NCBI GenBank assembly: GCA_020632655.1
Contig: JACKFD010000007.1
Coordinates: 248,001-312,000, forward strand
From: Spirochaetaceae bacterium
GTDB taxonomy: Bacteria; Myxococcota_A; UBA9160; UBA4427
Direction: 5' to 3'
DNA length: 64,000 bases
Position numbers and translations under genes: made by a program
In this document: positions 7,418 to 16,684 of the stretch, one piece after another
Position numbering within the stretch: position 1 is the first letter of the stretch
Layout: the number at the start of each line of letters is the position of its first letter
Notes under the pieces: generated by a model
What the model was told of the DNA's origin: nothing
Databases searched by the model: none
The model's input: only the letters and a program-made list of their open reading frames with translations

Positions 7418-10400
7418 CTAGCCGGGATCGATCTCGGTCAATCGCTCGAGGACCGCGGCCGCCGTCTGGATCCGCTCGGCCGGATCCTTGGCGAGCAGCT
7501 CGAGGATCAGCTGCGAGAGATCCGTCGGAAGATCCGGGCGCAGCGACTGGGGATCCGGCACCGGCGTGTGTCGGTGGTGATAGGCGACCTCGCCGGAGTC
7601 GAAGGGGACGCTGCCCGTCGTCAGCTCGAAGAGCGTGACGCCGAGGGAGTAGAGGTCCGTGCGATGGTCGACGTCGTGACCGAGGACCTGCTCGGGGGAC
7701 ATGTAGTAGGGCGTGCCCGAGACGAGCGTCGTCGCGCCGCGCACCTCCTCGAGCACCTTGGCGAGACCGAAGTCCATGATCTTCACGACGCGGTCGGTGG
7801 TCACGAAGAGGTTTGCGGTCTTGATGTCGCGATGGACGACGCCCTGGCCATGGGCGTAGTCGAGGCCGCGGCAGGCCTGGCGCGCGATGCCCAGCACGTT
7901 CGAGGGCGAGAGCTGGCCACGCTCGCGCAGGATGGTGTGCAGGGGCTGCCCCTCGAGCAGCTCCATCGTGATGAAGAACTGGCCGTCCTGCTGGTCGGCA
8001 TCGTAGACGGTCACGATGTTCGGATGGTTGAGGCGGGCCGCCGACTGCGCCTCGCGCAGGAAGAACTGCAGTGCGCGCGGATGGTGTCGGCGCAGGCCCT
8101 CGGGCAGACGCTTGAGCGCCACGATCCGATCGAGGCGCGTGTCGCGTGCCCGGTAGACGACGCCCATCCCCCCGCGCCCGATCTCCTCGATCAGGTCGTA
8201 GCGGACGTCGCCGACGAAGGCGGTGGCAGCCCCGTCGGCCACGGTGGCGCGGCTGCCGGAGGCGCTGAAGAGGTGCCCCGACGCGCTGCGCTGCTTGCGC
8301 AGGGACTCGATGCGGGCGGCGATGTTCGGGAAGGTCGGCTCGCGTCGGCGCAGGTCCTCGAGCACGCCGAGGGCGCGCTCGAGATGCCCCGCCTGCTCCC
8401 AGAGCTCGGCGAGTCGCGAGTAGGTGTCGGCCGTGGCGTGGGCCGGTCGGAAGGTGCCGATGTACTCGTCGAGCTTGCCGGCGGCGAGGTCGAAATGGCC
8501 CTCGGTCTCGAAGGCCTCGGCGAGCAGCGCGCAGGCCTCGCGGAAGTCGGGATCCGTCGTCTCGACGCGCTGGAGCAGTCGGATCGCGCGCGGGCGCTGC
8601 TCGTGCTCGAGGGCGAGCTTGGCGGCCTCGAAGACGGAGCCGTAGCGCTCGAGGGCCGTCAGCCAGCGATCGATCGCGCCCGCCTCGCGGTAGCAGGCGA
8701 TCGCCCGCTCGTAGTCGAGCGCGCGCTCGAAGCACTCGCCGGCGCGCAACACCTGGCCGTCCCGGCGATGGGCGGCGGCCGCCTCCAGCCACTCCTCGGC
8801 CTCTTCGTAGAGAGCCGCGGCCCGCGCGGCCTCCCCGAGCTCGAGCCGCAGCTTCGCCGCGGCGCGGCGGTCGCCCGCGGATTCGTAGTAGTCCGCGGCC
8901 CGGGCGAGCTCGCCCTCCGCCTGATGCTTCGTCGCGAGCAGCCGGAATCCGAGCGCCGCCTGCCCGTCCCGCTCGAGCGCGCGCGCGACGCCCGCGAGAT
9001 CCCCCGTCAGATAGGGCGCGACCGCCGGCGGACAGCCCTTGAAGACCGCCTGCTCCTCGAGCACGTCGAGCTCGAGCGGCATCGGCCGGAAGCTCGAGAC
9101 CCGCACCGCGCGATCGAAGACCCGATCGCCGCAGCCGATCAGCATCCGGTACTCGCCCTTCGGCAGCAGCACGCGGATCGCCCCCCGCGATGCAGCCCGC
9201 GGCTTGTCGATCACACCCGGCACCGTGATCTGCGTCTCGTCCGCCGGCCGATCGCCCCACAGCACGCGCACGTCGACGGGGCAGGTCGTCGGGTGCACGT
9301 CGAACTCGATGCGCACCGTCCTGCGATGGCGCACCCGGACGACCTTCTCCTCGTGGATGCGACCGAGGACCTCGTCGCTCGCGGGATCGATCAGCAGGCC
9401 GTCGAGGATGACCTGGTAGCGGCCCGTGAAGAGGCGCTGGAACTGGGTCTCGCGCGCGACCATGTGGTGCTCGCGGCGCGTCGACGCGCCGCCCTGGCGG
9501 ATCTGTTCCTCGGTCGCGGTGTCGGGGACCGGGCGATGTCCGCTGCGCAGGCGCACGCGGAAGGTGCCCCGAAGCTCCTCGGGATACTCGATCGCGACGG
9601 CGACGTCGCCGCGCTGACGCAGCAGCACGAAGCCGGCGAGCAGGACGAGCGCCGCGACGACCCCGATCGTCGCCGATCGCACGGCCTCCTCCTCCTGGAA
9701 GCGACGGGCGAAGGGCAGCAGGCGATCGCGCCACGACGGAGGCAGCCGCTCGGCGGCGCTCGCGACGCGGGGATCGATCTCCTCCCAGCCCGGGCCGGGC
9801 GGGCGACCGGGCCACACCAGGGGCGCGCCGCGGAAATGCGCGAGCGAGGCCAGCTCGATCGACGAGTCGAGTCCCGAGCGCGCCGCCGCGAGGATCGTCG
9901 ACTCGGGCACGTGCGGCAGCAGGGCGTCGACGACGGCCATCGCATCGATCAGCCGTCCCTGCCCGGCGTAGAAGCCCGCCAGGTCGTAGCGGAAGCGGAT
10001 CTGATCGCTGGCGCGTCCGGAGGCCTCGAGCCCGCGGAGGAAGGCCTGCTCGGCGCGCAGGTCCTCGCCGGCGAGGGCCAGGTTGAGCGCGAGTCCATGC
10101 CAGACGTCCACCAGCACGACGTCGCCCGAGGCCACGACGCCGGCGTAGGCCTCGGCCGCGGCACGGAACTCCCCGGCCGCCTCGAGCAGCCGGGCGGACT
10201 CGAGGGCCGCCTGACGAAGAGCGACCGGTCGCAGCGTCGCCCGTGGCGCCTCTCGCCCCGCATCGCCTTCGAGGACCGCCTGGGCCTGGATCGACTCCGC
10301 GAGCCGCGCGAGCCGCGCCGCCCGACGCTCCGGGTCCTGGGTCACGGCGACCTCGCGCCAGGGCCCCACCGCGAGCACGGCCTGGGGCGCGAGCAGCTCG

Positions 10401-10519
10401 AGCCCGGGATCGAGCCAACGCCAGGGTCCGGCGAGGGCGGCATCCGCCGGGCTGCCGCCCCCGGCGAGCGACGGCGCAGCCACCGCGATCAGACCGATGA
10501 CGAGCAGGCTCCGAGCCAT
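7418..10519 (-). CDS. Membrane Ser/Thr protein kinase with TPR arrays and C-terminal kinase domain
   Basis: The protein has about 1033 residues. A signal/anchor helix (MARSLLVIGLIAVAAPSLAG) is followed by a helical TPR-like region (about 60-230) and a transmembrane helix at 283-301. A beta-rich segment and more TPR-like helices (about 480-740) follow, then a complete Hanks-type kinase domain at the C-terminus (about 765-1030). The kinase has IGRGGMGVVYRA, VALKRL, VVHRDIKTANLF, KIMDFGLAK and GTPYYMSPEQ, so it should be active. A C-terminal kinase behind two repeat arrays reverses the common order. Frame-open sequence runs 107 codons further upstream, and an ATG at 10648 is an alternative start. 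The sigma-factor gene follows and the PAS gene diverges. It may phosphorylate Thr residues read by FHA proteins in this window (inference). Confidence 0.88.
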   Translation of the reverse strand: MARSLLVIGLIAVAAPSLAGGGSPADAALAGPWRWLDPGLELLAPQAVLAVGPWREVAVTQDPERRAARLARLAESIQAQAVLEGDAGREAPRATLRPVALRQAALESARLLEAAGEFRAAAEAYAGVVASGDVVLVDVWHGLALNLALAGEDLRAEQAFLRGLEASGRASDQIRFRYDLAGFYAGQGRLIDAMAVVDALLPHVPESTILAAARSGLDSSIELASLAHFRGAPLVWPGRPPGPGWEEIDPRVASAAERLPPSWRDRLLPFARRFQEEEAVRSATIGVVAALVLLAGFVLLRQRGDVAVAIEYPEELRGTFRVRLRSGHRPVPDTATEEQIRQGGASTRREHHMVARETQFQRLFTGRYQVILDGLLIDPASDEVLGRIHEEKVVRVRHRRTVRIEFDVHPTTCPVDVRVLWGDRPADETQITVPGVIDKPRAASRGAIRVLLPKGEYRMLIGCGDRVFDRAVRVSSFRPMPLELDVLEEQAVFKGCPPAVAPYLTGDLAGVARALERDGQAALGFRLLATKHQAEGELARAADYYESAGDRRAAAKLRLELGEAARAAALYEEAEEWLEAAAAHRRDGQVLRAGECFERALDYERAIACYREAGAIDRWLTALERYGSVFEAAKLALEHEQRPRAIRLLQRVETTDPDFREACALLAEAFETEGHFDLAAGKLDEYIGTFRPAHATADTYSRLAELWEQAGHLERALGVLEDLRRREPTFPNIAARIESLRKQRSASGHLFSASGSRATVADGAATAFVGDVRYDLIEEIGRGGMGVVYRARDTRLDRIVALKRLPEGLRRHHPRALQFFLREAQSAARLNHPNIVTVYDADQQDGQFFITMELLEGQPLHTILRERGQLSPSNVLGIARQACRGLDYAHGQGVVHRDIKTANLFVTTDRVVKIMDFGLAKVLEEVRGATTLVSGTPYYMSPEQVLGHDVDHRTDLYSLGVTLFELTTGSVPFDSGEVAYHHRHTPVPDPQSLRPDLPTDLSQLILELLAKDPAERIQTAAAVLERLTEIDPG

Positions 10520-10959
10520 CCACCCGATCGGCCGCAGGTCCCCCCGCGCCGAGCCCTCGACAGGGCGTCGGACCAACCGGGTCCCATCGGCGTGGATTCC
10601 GTATCCGCGAGTCGGCCGCACGCCGCCCCCCATCCAGCCGGCGCTCATACGGTGACCCCGACGTCGCGGGGCACCGGATCGCAGCTGGGGGTACTGGATT
10701 GGTGCGCCGTACGATAGCGCGATCGGGGGCGTGGGCGTTCGGGCGTCTTCCCCAGGGCCTCCGACCCGACCGGCTGCCCGGTGCGTCTCGCCGACCACCC
10801 CTCGGGGCACAGATGTATCCCGTGCGCCCCGGCACGGCATCTCAGCGGCAGATTCCGGTCATGCGTCACACACCGCGATGAGTCGGCTGTGGCAAGATCC
10901 GGCGCGGGTCGAGTTCCGGCCCCGGATCAAAAATCCGAGCGCCCCCTTCCGGAGCCCCG
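10520..10959. other. 440-bp divergent intergenic region
   Basis: This lies between the start of the TPR kinase and the start of the PAS protein. It holds an imperfect dyad at about 10661-10685 (GGTG/CACC and CCCC/GGGG arms) and an A-rich patch (GATCAAAAATCC at about 10925-10936) about 25 bp before the PAS start. No clear -35/-10 pair can be assigned. If the kinase starts at the alternative ATG 10648, part of this is coding. Confidence 0.3.
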
Positions 10960-12795
10960 ATGTCACGCCCGTCCGCGACGACCGAGAGCATGGAGTTCGT
11001 CTCGGGGCGTTTCCTGTCGGACTTCTTCTCCCAGCTCACGAAAGAGGGGATCCCGGTCGTCGACCTGCTAGGCGACCTGCCGATCGCCGTCGACGAGCGG
11101 GGCGTGGTCCAGCGCCCGGTGGAGTGGTCCCACTTCGCCGACCTCATGCAGCGCCTGGAGCGGCATCTCGACGGCCCGGAGGGACTCGAGCGCTGCGGTG
11201 CCTTGATCGTGCGGATGAAGCCGGCGTCGTTCCTGCGCGCGCTCGCGGGCCTGACCGCGTCGCCCCTCCGCCTCTACCGAGCCGCGAGCCACTGGGCGCT
11301 GCGCCGCGCGATGCCCGGCGTCCTCACGCGCATCCGGGAGATCGACGCGACGCAGATCGAGATCCACGCATCGATCGCCGAGGGGCTACGCCCCTGCCCC
11401 CAGCTCTTCCACTTCGCCACGGGTGCGAGTCGCGTCCTGCCCCGCGTGATCGGCGGTCGCGACGCCGTGGTCTCGGCGGAGATCGGCGAACGGGAGGCGC
11501 GCTTCCGGATCGCGGTGCCGCCGTCCCGCACCTTCTCCGCGCGAGTACGGCGACTCGCGCGCGCGATCTTCTCCTCGAGCTCCGTGCTCCAGTTCATGGA
11601 GGCGCAGCAGCTCGAGCTGCACGCCAAGCACGACGAGCTCGAACGCGCGAACGCTGCGCTCGCCGAGAGCGAGAGGCGCTACCGCGCGATCACGGATGCC
11701 GCCGTCGACGTGCTCTGCGAGATCGACGCCGCCGGGCGCGTCGTCTACGTGAGCGGCTCCGTGCAGGACCTGATGGGCTACTCGCCGGAGCAGGTCACGG
11801 GCAGCCACTTCCGGCTCTGGATCCCCTCGAAGTATCACGAGCTCGCCAACTCGCGCTTCGCCGCGATCGCCTCGAAGCCCCCCGGCCGCTCGATCACCCA
11901 GGAGCTCGTGACGCTGCACGCCGCAAACGGCCATCGCATCGTCGCCGAGATCTCCGTCCGCTCCTACCGCACCTTCGAGGGCGACTGGCGGATGGTCGGC
12001 ATCCTGCGCGACGTGACCCGCCACTTCGTCCCCGACGAGAGTCGACGTCCGCCCCGCGGCGCCCCCCGGCGCGCACCGAGCGGCAACGACATCGCCGGCC
12101 TGCACGCCGCCCTCGGCCGTCTGCGCAACCCGGACCTCGAGACGCCGCATCCCCTCGCCACCTCCCTCGCACGTCTGCTGGCCGCTCTCGAACGCGCGAC
12201 GCCCGGCGTCGACGACGCGACCGGCCCGAGCGACGAGGCAGCATTGCTCGACGCGACGCGACGGATGACCGAGCTGCTCGAGGGCGCGATCGCACCGGAG
12301 CCCGACCCCGCGGTCAAGGCGGGCTGGGTGGATCTTCGCGAGCTCGCGAGCAGCGTGCGGGCGGAGTTCGAGGCCGCCCGGGACGGCGCGGCGCCCCCGC
12401 TCGAGATCGATCTCGACGGCGCCCCGCCCCGCGTCTGGGGCCGACCGGCCCTGCTCGCGGCGGGGCTCGGCAGCCTGCTCGACTGGGCCGCGACCCTGTC
12501 CGGGGCCGACGATCGGCCCGGCGTGGTGCCGCCTCGCCTGGTCCTCGAGATCACTCAGCGCGCGAGCACGACGGGCGCGGCTCGCGTGCTCGAGTGCGCC
12601 ATGACGATGCCCAGCCCCTTCGCCTCGGGAGATCCGGAGGCGGCCGAGCGCCTCGAGGCGCGGCTCGATCTGGCGCTGGCCGTCGTCCAGGACGCGATCA
12701 CCGCCCTCGACGCACAGCTCGCGATCGAGCCGGGGATCGCGGGCGGGCCGTTCCGGGCGCGCATGACCGTGCCGCAGCCCGAGCTCGAGGACTGA
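10960..12795 (+). CDS. PAS-domain signalling protein with degenerate kinase-like C-terminus
   Basis: This is a 611-residue soluble protein. Residues about 55-190 form an unassigned globular domain with ASHWALRRAMPGVLTRIREI. Then come a short coiled coil (about 212-237) and a PAS domain (about 238-352: RYRAITDAAVDVLCEIDAAGRVVYV in sequence, with D-L-M-G-Y-S-P-E-Q). A long Arg/Pro-rich linker and an Ala/Leu-rich C-terminal part follow. The C-terminal layout recalls a histidine kinase (WVDLRELASSVRAEFEAA, then IDLDGAPPRVWG), but I see no phospho-accepting H-box and no N, G1 or G2 box, so kinase activity is unlikely. It has an adequate ribosome site (CGGAG). It diverges from the TPR kinase. A similar PAS protein with a degenerate ATPase domain lies at 51.7 kb. 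Confidence 0.75.
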   Translation: MSRPSATTESMEFVSGRFLSDFFSQLTKEGIPVVDLLGDLPIAVDERGVVQRPVEWSHFADLMQRLERHLDGPEGLERCGALIVRMKPASFLRALAGLTASPLRLYRAASHWALRRAMPGVLTRIREIDATQIEIHASIAEGLRPCPQLFHFATGASRVLPRVIGGRDAVVSAEIGEREARFRIAVPPSRTFSARVRRLARAIFSSSSVLQFMEAQQLELHAKHDELERANAALAESERRYRAITDAAVDVLCEIDAAGRVVYVSGSVQDLMGYSPEQVTGSHFRLWIPSKYHELANSRFAAIASKPPGRSITQELVTLHAANGHRIVAEISVRSYRTFEGDWRMVGILRDVTRHFVPDESRRPPRGAPRRAPSGNDIAGLHAALGRLRNPDLETPHPLATSLARLLAALERATPGVDDATGPSDEAALLDATRRMTELLEGAIAPEPDPAVKAGWVDLRELASSVRAEFEAARDGAAPPLEIDLDGAPPRVWGRPALLAAGLGSLLDWAATLSGADDRPGVVPPRLVLEITQRASTTGAARVLECAMTMPSPFASGDPEAAERLEARLDLALAVVQDAITALDAQLAIEPGIAGGPFRARMTVPQPELED

Positions 12796-12843
12796 AACGC
12801 CCGTCATGCGCGGGCGCGGGACCGGGGCCGGTCGGGGCCGGGC

Positions 12844-14124
12844 TCAGTCGTCCTCGCGCACGATGTCGACGCCGAGCGCCCGGAGCTTCTCCTCCACACG
12901 CTCGTAGCCCCGGTCGACGATCTCGGCGTTCTGCACGATGCAGGGACGTCGGGTGGCGCAGCAGGCGGCGATGATCATGGCCATGCCGGCGCGGATGTCG
13001 GGGCTGCGCACGGTCTGACCGCGCAGCTTCGCGGGGCCCGTGATGATCACGCGATGCGGATCGCAGATCACCGCATTCGCGCCCATCTGGATCAGCGGAT
13101 CCACGAAGTACATGCGCCCCTCGAACATCTTCTCGAAGAAGAGGATCGTGCCCTCGCTCTGGGTCGCGAGCACGAGGAAGGGGCTCATCATGTCGGTCGG
13201 GAACTGCGGCCAGGGGCCGTCGTCGACCTGCGGGATCGCGCCGCCGGCGTCGGGCTGGATGCGCGGGATCTGGCCGGCGGGCATGACGATGCGGTCGCTC
13301 TTGATGTCGATCTCGATGCCGAAACGCTCGAAGACGCGATGCATCATCCAGTAATGACCGCGCACCGTGTCGTGGATCGTGATGCCGCCGCCGGTCGCGG
13401 CCGCGAGGGCGAGGTAGGAGCCGACCTCGATGTGGTCGGAGACGACGCGATGGGTGGCGCCGCCGAGGCGCTCGACGCCGGTGATCGTGAGGGTGTTCGT
13501 GTGCAGTCCCTCGATCCGGGCGCCCATCTCGATCAGCAGCTTCGCGAGGTCCATCACGTGCGGCTCGCTCGCGGCGTTCAGGATCGTCGTCGTCCCGCGC
13601 GCGAGCACGGCGGCCATCAGGATGTGCTCGGTCGCCGTGACGCTGGCCTCGTCGAAGAAGAGGATCGCCCCCTCGAGCGGCTCCGGGGCGCGGAAGTCGA
13701 ACTCGAGGTCGTCGACGACGGCGCCCAGGCGGCGCAGCCCGTAGAAATGCGTGTCGAGGCGGCGGCGCCCGATCCCGTCACCGCCGGGCGGATTCAGCTT
13801 CGCGCGACCGAGACGATGGAGCAGCGGCGCGACGAAGAGGATCGACGTGCGCACCTTCTCGCACAGCTCGACCGGCAGCTCCTGCGCCTCGAGATCCGCC
13901 GCCCGGATCGCGACGCGATCGCCGGCCCGGGACACCTCCGCACCCAGGGTCGCCGCGATCTCGAGCATCACGTCCACGTCCCGGATCGACGGGACGTTCT
14001 CGAGGACGACCTCCTCCTCCGTGAGCAGCGCGGCGGCGATCATCGGCAGCACCGCGTTCTTGCTCCCGCTCGCGCGGATCTCCCCGGCGACCGGACGTCC
14101 TCCATGGATCACGAAACGGCTCAA
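12844..14124 (-). CDS. murA: UDP-N-acetylglucosamine 1-carboxyvinyltransferase with Asp in place of the fosfomycin-target Cys
   Basis: This 426-residue enzyme transfers enolpyruvate from PEP to UDP-GlcNAc, the first committed step of peptidoglycan synthesis in the cytosol. Both inside-out alpha/beta domains are complete: GSKNAVLPMIAAALL, ENVPSIRDVDVM and HIEVGSYLALAAA, with DIRAGMAMIIAA near the end. The catalytic loop reads NPPGGDGIGRRRLDTH, with Asp where most MurA have Cys (Cys115 of E. coli). Asp enzymes are active and not alkylated by fosfomycin. The start is TTG with a strong GAGGAG 6-7 nt upstream; the 44 codons upstream in frame are not conserved-looking. It is convergent with the PAS gene. 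Confidence 0.93.
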   Translation of the reverse strand: MSRFVIHGGRPVAGEIRASGSKNAVLPMIAAALLTEEEVVLENVPSIRDVDVMLEIAATLGAEVSRAGDRVAIRAADLEAQELPVELCEKVRTSILFVAPLLHRLGRAKLNPPGGDGIGRRRLDTHFYGLRRLGAVVDDLEFDFRAPEPLEGAILFFDEASVTATEHILMAAVLARGTTTILNAASEPHVMDLAKLLIEMGARIEGLHTNTLTITGVERLGGATHRVVSDHIEVGSYLALAAATGGGITIHDTVRGHYWMMHRVFERFGIEIDIKSDRIVMPAGQIPRIQPDAGGAIPQVDDGPWPQFPTDMMSPFLVLATQSEGTILFFEKMFEGRMYFVDPLIQMGANAVICDPHRVIITGPAKLRGQTVRSPDIRAGMAMIIAACCATRRPCIVQNAEIVDRGYERVEEKLRALGVDIVREDD

Positions 14125-14508
14125 GCAGGTCTCCTCTCGGGATCGATCCGTCCCGGACGGATCATCGGTCGGATCATCGCGGAACCTGCGAGACCGGGCC
14201 ACGCCGCGCCCGATCGCGGCACTTTCACCTCGACGATCACGAGCGTGCGATCCCACGACCCGAGGCCGCGCGAGCTCCGAGGCAGACCGCGCCGAACGTG
14301 AACTGGTTCACGGTGGCGCGCGCCGGGTTGGAACAAAGTGCCCATCTCCCATAGCCTCACGGCCACGTCGAGGCCGCGGTGGCCTCAACCGGGCCGTGGG
14401 ATCACCCGAAGCGATGTCACCGCGACCGCCCGCGACCCGAGAGGGTCGCCCCCGGCGGTTGGAGAGCCCGGACGCCTGGCGTCCCCATCCCGGAGCGAAG
14501 CCCCTCTC
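14125..14508. other. 384-bp divergent intergenic region with an operator-like palindrome
   Basis: This lies between murA and the CsgG-like lipoprotein gene. It contains CGTGAAC (14297-14303), a 2-nt spacer and GTTCACG (14306-14312), a perfect 7-bp-arm inverted repeat of the size bound by dimeric regulators. A TTGGAACAAAG stretch follows at 14329-14339 and may belong to the promoter of the lipoprotein gene. No open reading frame here looks coding. Confidence 0.4.
14297..14312. promoter_or_regulatory. Perfect inverted repeat CGTGAAC-N2-GTTCACG, candidate operator
   Basis: The 7-bp arms with a 2-bp spacer lie about 200 bp upstream of the lipoprotein start and 173 bp upstream of murA. This is in keeping with a dimeric repressor or activator site in a shared control region. 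The cognate regulator is unknown. Confidence 0.4.
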
Positions 14509-16503
14509 ATGCGTACGACCCGACCGAATCCGTCGACCCTCGTCCTCCTCCTCACGCTCGTCGGTCTGCTCGCCCAGGCGGGCTGCGGCGGCGGCTCCGG
14601 TCCGGCGATCCAGCTCCCGGCCGATCCCCGCGCCGCCTCGCAGACGGAGCTCGAGTCGGTCTTCGACCAGCTCTCCACGCAGCTCGCGAGCGTGAAGCCG
14701 GGCAGCGACGCCGCGCTAAGGCTCGGCAACCAGCGCGAGGCGATCGGCTCGGAGCTCGCGAATCGCGGCGCGGCGAGCGTGCGCACGCGGCTCTCGCAGG
14801 TGCCGCGACTCGACGGCAACCTGCCCCTCGGCGCGGTCGAGAAGGAGCTGGGCGGGCTCGGCGCGATCGCGCGCTGGAGTGCCGGCGTCCACGCCGAGCT
14901 CGAGGGCGAGCTCCAGCAGGAGCTCTCGGCGACCCAGCAGGCGATCGGCCAGCGCGAGCAGAAGCTCTCGAGCACGAGCGAGAGCGACGTGCTCGGTCGA
15001 CTGAACCTCCTCTCGGACCTCTCGGCGCTGACGGGCACGGGCTCGGAGAAGGCCGCGCGCTACGCCGCCCAGCGCGACGCGATCCTGCGCGACGTCTCTC
15101 AGGACGCGAAGGAGGCCATCCGCAACGAGGATTACGAGAAGGCCCAGGAGCTCCTCGGCATCGTGCAGGAGGTCAATCCCGAGGACGAGGCCGCGCGCAA
15201 GCAGAAGTGCGAGGTCGACGGAAAGGTGATCCTCAAGCGCTTCAGCGACGCGCTCGAATCGGGTCGCGTCGGCCGCTCGATGAACATGCTCTCGGACTTC
15301 TCGAAGACCGACTGCTTCGGGGAGATCAAGCAGGGGCTCGCGGAGTCCGCCGGGCCCATGACCGAGGCCTTCGGGCTGCTCGGCCAGGAGGCCTCGGCGG
15401 CGCGCAACCTCGAGGCCGCCTACGAGCGCTACCGCGACGCGGCGACGATCTCCGAGCTGCTGCTCGACCGGAAGTCGACGCTGCCCGGGATCGACGGCTT
15501 CCTCGCGCAGGTCGACGCCGCCTACGAGAAGGCCTTCGCCGCCGGCGAGTACGGCCTGGCCTGGGGCTATCTGAGCGTGCTCACGGAGTTCGGTGAGACG
15601 ACTCCGAAGATCCGCCAGCGCCTCCGCCTGACGCGCGACGAGGTCGCCAAGCGCGCCGTCCGCGGCCTCACGGCCTACCCCTTCGAGGACGCCAAGACCT
15701 CGGCGGCCAAGGTCGGCGACGCCGTCGCGTCGAAGGTCGTCCAGCACATCTTCCGCACGATCCCGAGCGACGTACGCATCGTCGAGCGCGAGCAGCTCGA
15801 GCGCATCCTCGAGGAGTGCAAGCGCTCCGACGCCTGCAACGACCTCGACACGGCCGACTTCATCGTGCAGGGCTCGATCCTCGACGCGAAGGTCGAGACG
15901 ACCGAGAAGAAGGGCAGCGAGACCCGACGCGTCGTGACGGGACAGGAGACGATCGTCAACCCCGAACACACGCAATGGGCCCAGCTCTCCGAGCGCGAGC
16001 GCAAGAAGACGACCGAGCCCTCGCGGACGGTGACCCGGGACGTGACCGAGGACGTGTCGATCGAGGTCACGAACGTGCGCAAGGTCGGCATCATCTCCGT
16101 GTCGTACCGCGTGGTCGAGGCCGCCACGGGCCGCGTCCTCTTCACGGACTCGCTCCAGACCAAGCAGGAGTTCCAGGACGAAGGCCGCCAGGGCGTCTCG
16201 CTCGGCAACTTCACGCAGGAGACGGACTTCGTGGAGCTGCCGCCCGACATCGAGATCCTCTCGGGCAACGACGGCCTCGCCGACAAGATCTCCGAGGAGA
16301 TCGGCGTCAAGCTCGTCGAGTTCCTGCAGAACCCCGAGGAGCAGTACGCGGTCGAGGCCGAGCGCTTCGTGAGCGAGGGCGACTACCTCGGCGCCTCGCG
16401 CAAGGCCGCGTACGCGATCGTGCTGCGCGAGATCAAGTCCAAGGACGTGGGCCCGCTCCGCGAGGAGCTGAAAGCCTACGCGATGGCGAGCCCGCGGCTC
16501 TGA
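14509..16503 (+). CDS. Large lipoprotein with CsgG-like domain
   Basis: The protein has 664 residues. A lipobox at LLAQAGC predicts signal-peptidase II cleavage and a lipidated Cys at about residue 25. Residues 40-370 are almost all helical and acidic, with TPR-like pairs (NEDYEKAQELLGIVQEVNPED, AAYERYRDAATISELL). Residues about 385-620 resemble the CsgG/penicillin-binding activator fold: VQHIFRTIPSDVRIVEREQLERIL is the usual strand-helix around V-x-x-R-x-x-L, followed by ADFIVQGSILDAKVE and VSYRVVEAATGRVLFTDSL. CsgG proteins form outer-membrane export pores, whereas many relatives are soluble periplasmic helpers. Which applies here is open. It probably acts on the periplasmic side of the outer membrane. 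It stands alone between divergent murA and a convergent kinase. Confidence 0.75.
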   Translation: MRTTRPNPSTLVLLLTLVGLLAQAGCGGGSGPAIQLPADPRAASQTELESVFDQLSTQLASVKPGSDAALRLGNQREAIGSELANRGAASVRTRLSQVPRLDGNLPLGAVEKELGGLGAIARWSAGVHAELEGELQQELSATQQAIGQREQKLSSTSESDVLGRLNLLSDLSALTGTGSEKAARYAAQRDAILRDVSQDAKEAIRNEDYEKAQELLGIVQEVNPEDEAARKQKCEVDGKVILKRFSDALESGRVGRSMNMLSDFSKTDCFGEIKQGLAESAGPMTEAFGLLGQEASAARNLEAAYERYRDAATISELLLDRKSTLPGIDGFLAQVDAAYEKAFAAGEYGLAWGYLSVLTEFGETTPKIRQRLRLTRDEVAKRAVRGLTAYPFEDAKTSAAKVGDAVASKVVQHIFRTIPSDVRIVEREQLERILEECKRSDACNDLDTADFIVQGSILDAKVETTEKKGSETRRVVTGQETIVNPEHTQWAQLSERERKKTTEPSRTVTRDVTEDVSIEVTNVRKVGIISVSYRVVEAATGRVLFTDSLQTKQEFQDEGRQGVSLGNFTQETDFVELPPDIEILSGNDGLADKISEEIGVKLVEFLQNPEEQYAVEAERFVSEGDYLGASRKAAYAIVLREIKSKDVGPLREELKAYAMASPRL

Positions 16504-16573
16504 GGCACTGAGCCGGGCCGCACACGCCGACGGGCAAGCACTCCGGTCGGCGCCCGGCGCTCCGGGGCGCTCG

Positions 16574-16684
16574 GTCGGGCTCGAGCAACACCTGGCGCGA
16601 GAAGCGCTCTGTCGGGCTCGAGCAACACTCGGCGCGAGAAGCGCTCTGTCGGACTCGAGCAGCGCCTAGCGTGAAAGGCGCGCC
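16574..16684. repeat. Three tandem 37-bp repeats at the 3' end of the kinase gene
   Basis: Units lie at 16574-16610, 16611-16647 and 16648-16684. The first two differ at only two positions; the third has diverged and runs into the last codons of the Ser/Thr kinase gene. Each unit contains GTCGG(G/A)CTCGAGCA and, in the first two, GCGCGAGAAGCGC, which can fold as a small GCGC hairpin. The array fills most of the convergent gap between the lipoprotein and kinase genes, where it may act on transcript ends. Confidence 0.75.

Noticed and set aside
7044..10835. Very long open frames on both strands across the TPR kinase gene (over 1,100 codons each)
   Set aside because: They are shadows of extreme GC3: Arg/Ala/Pro/Gly-rich translations without domains. 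The minus-strand kinase frame has complete motifs.
16574..16684. CRISPR array
   Set aside because: The repeats are directly adjacent with no spacers, and no cas gene is present.
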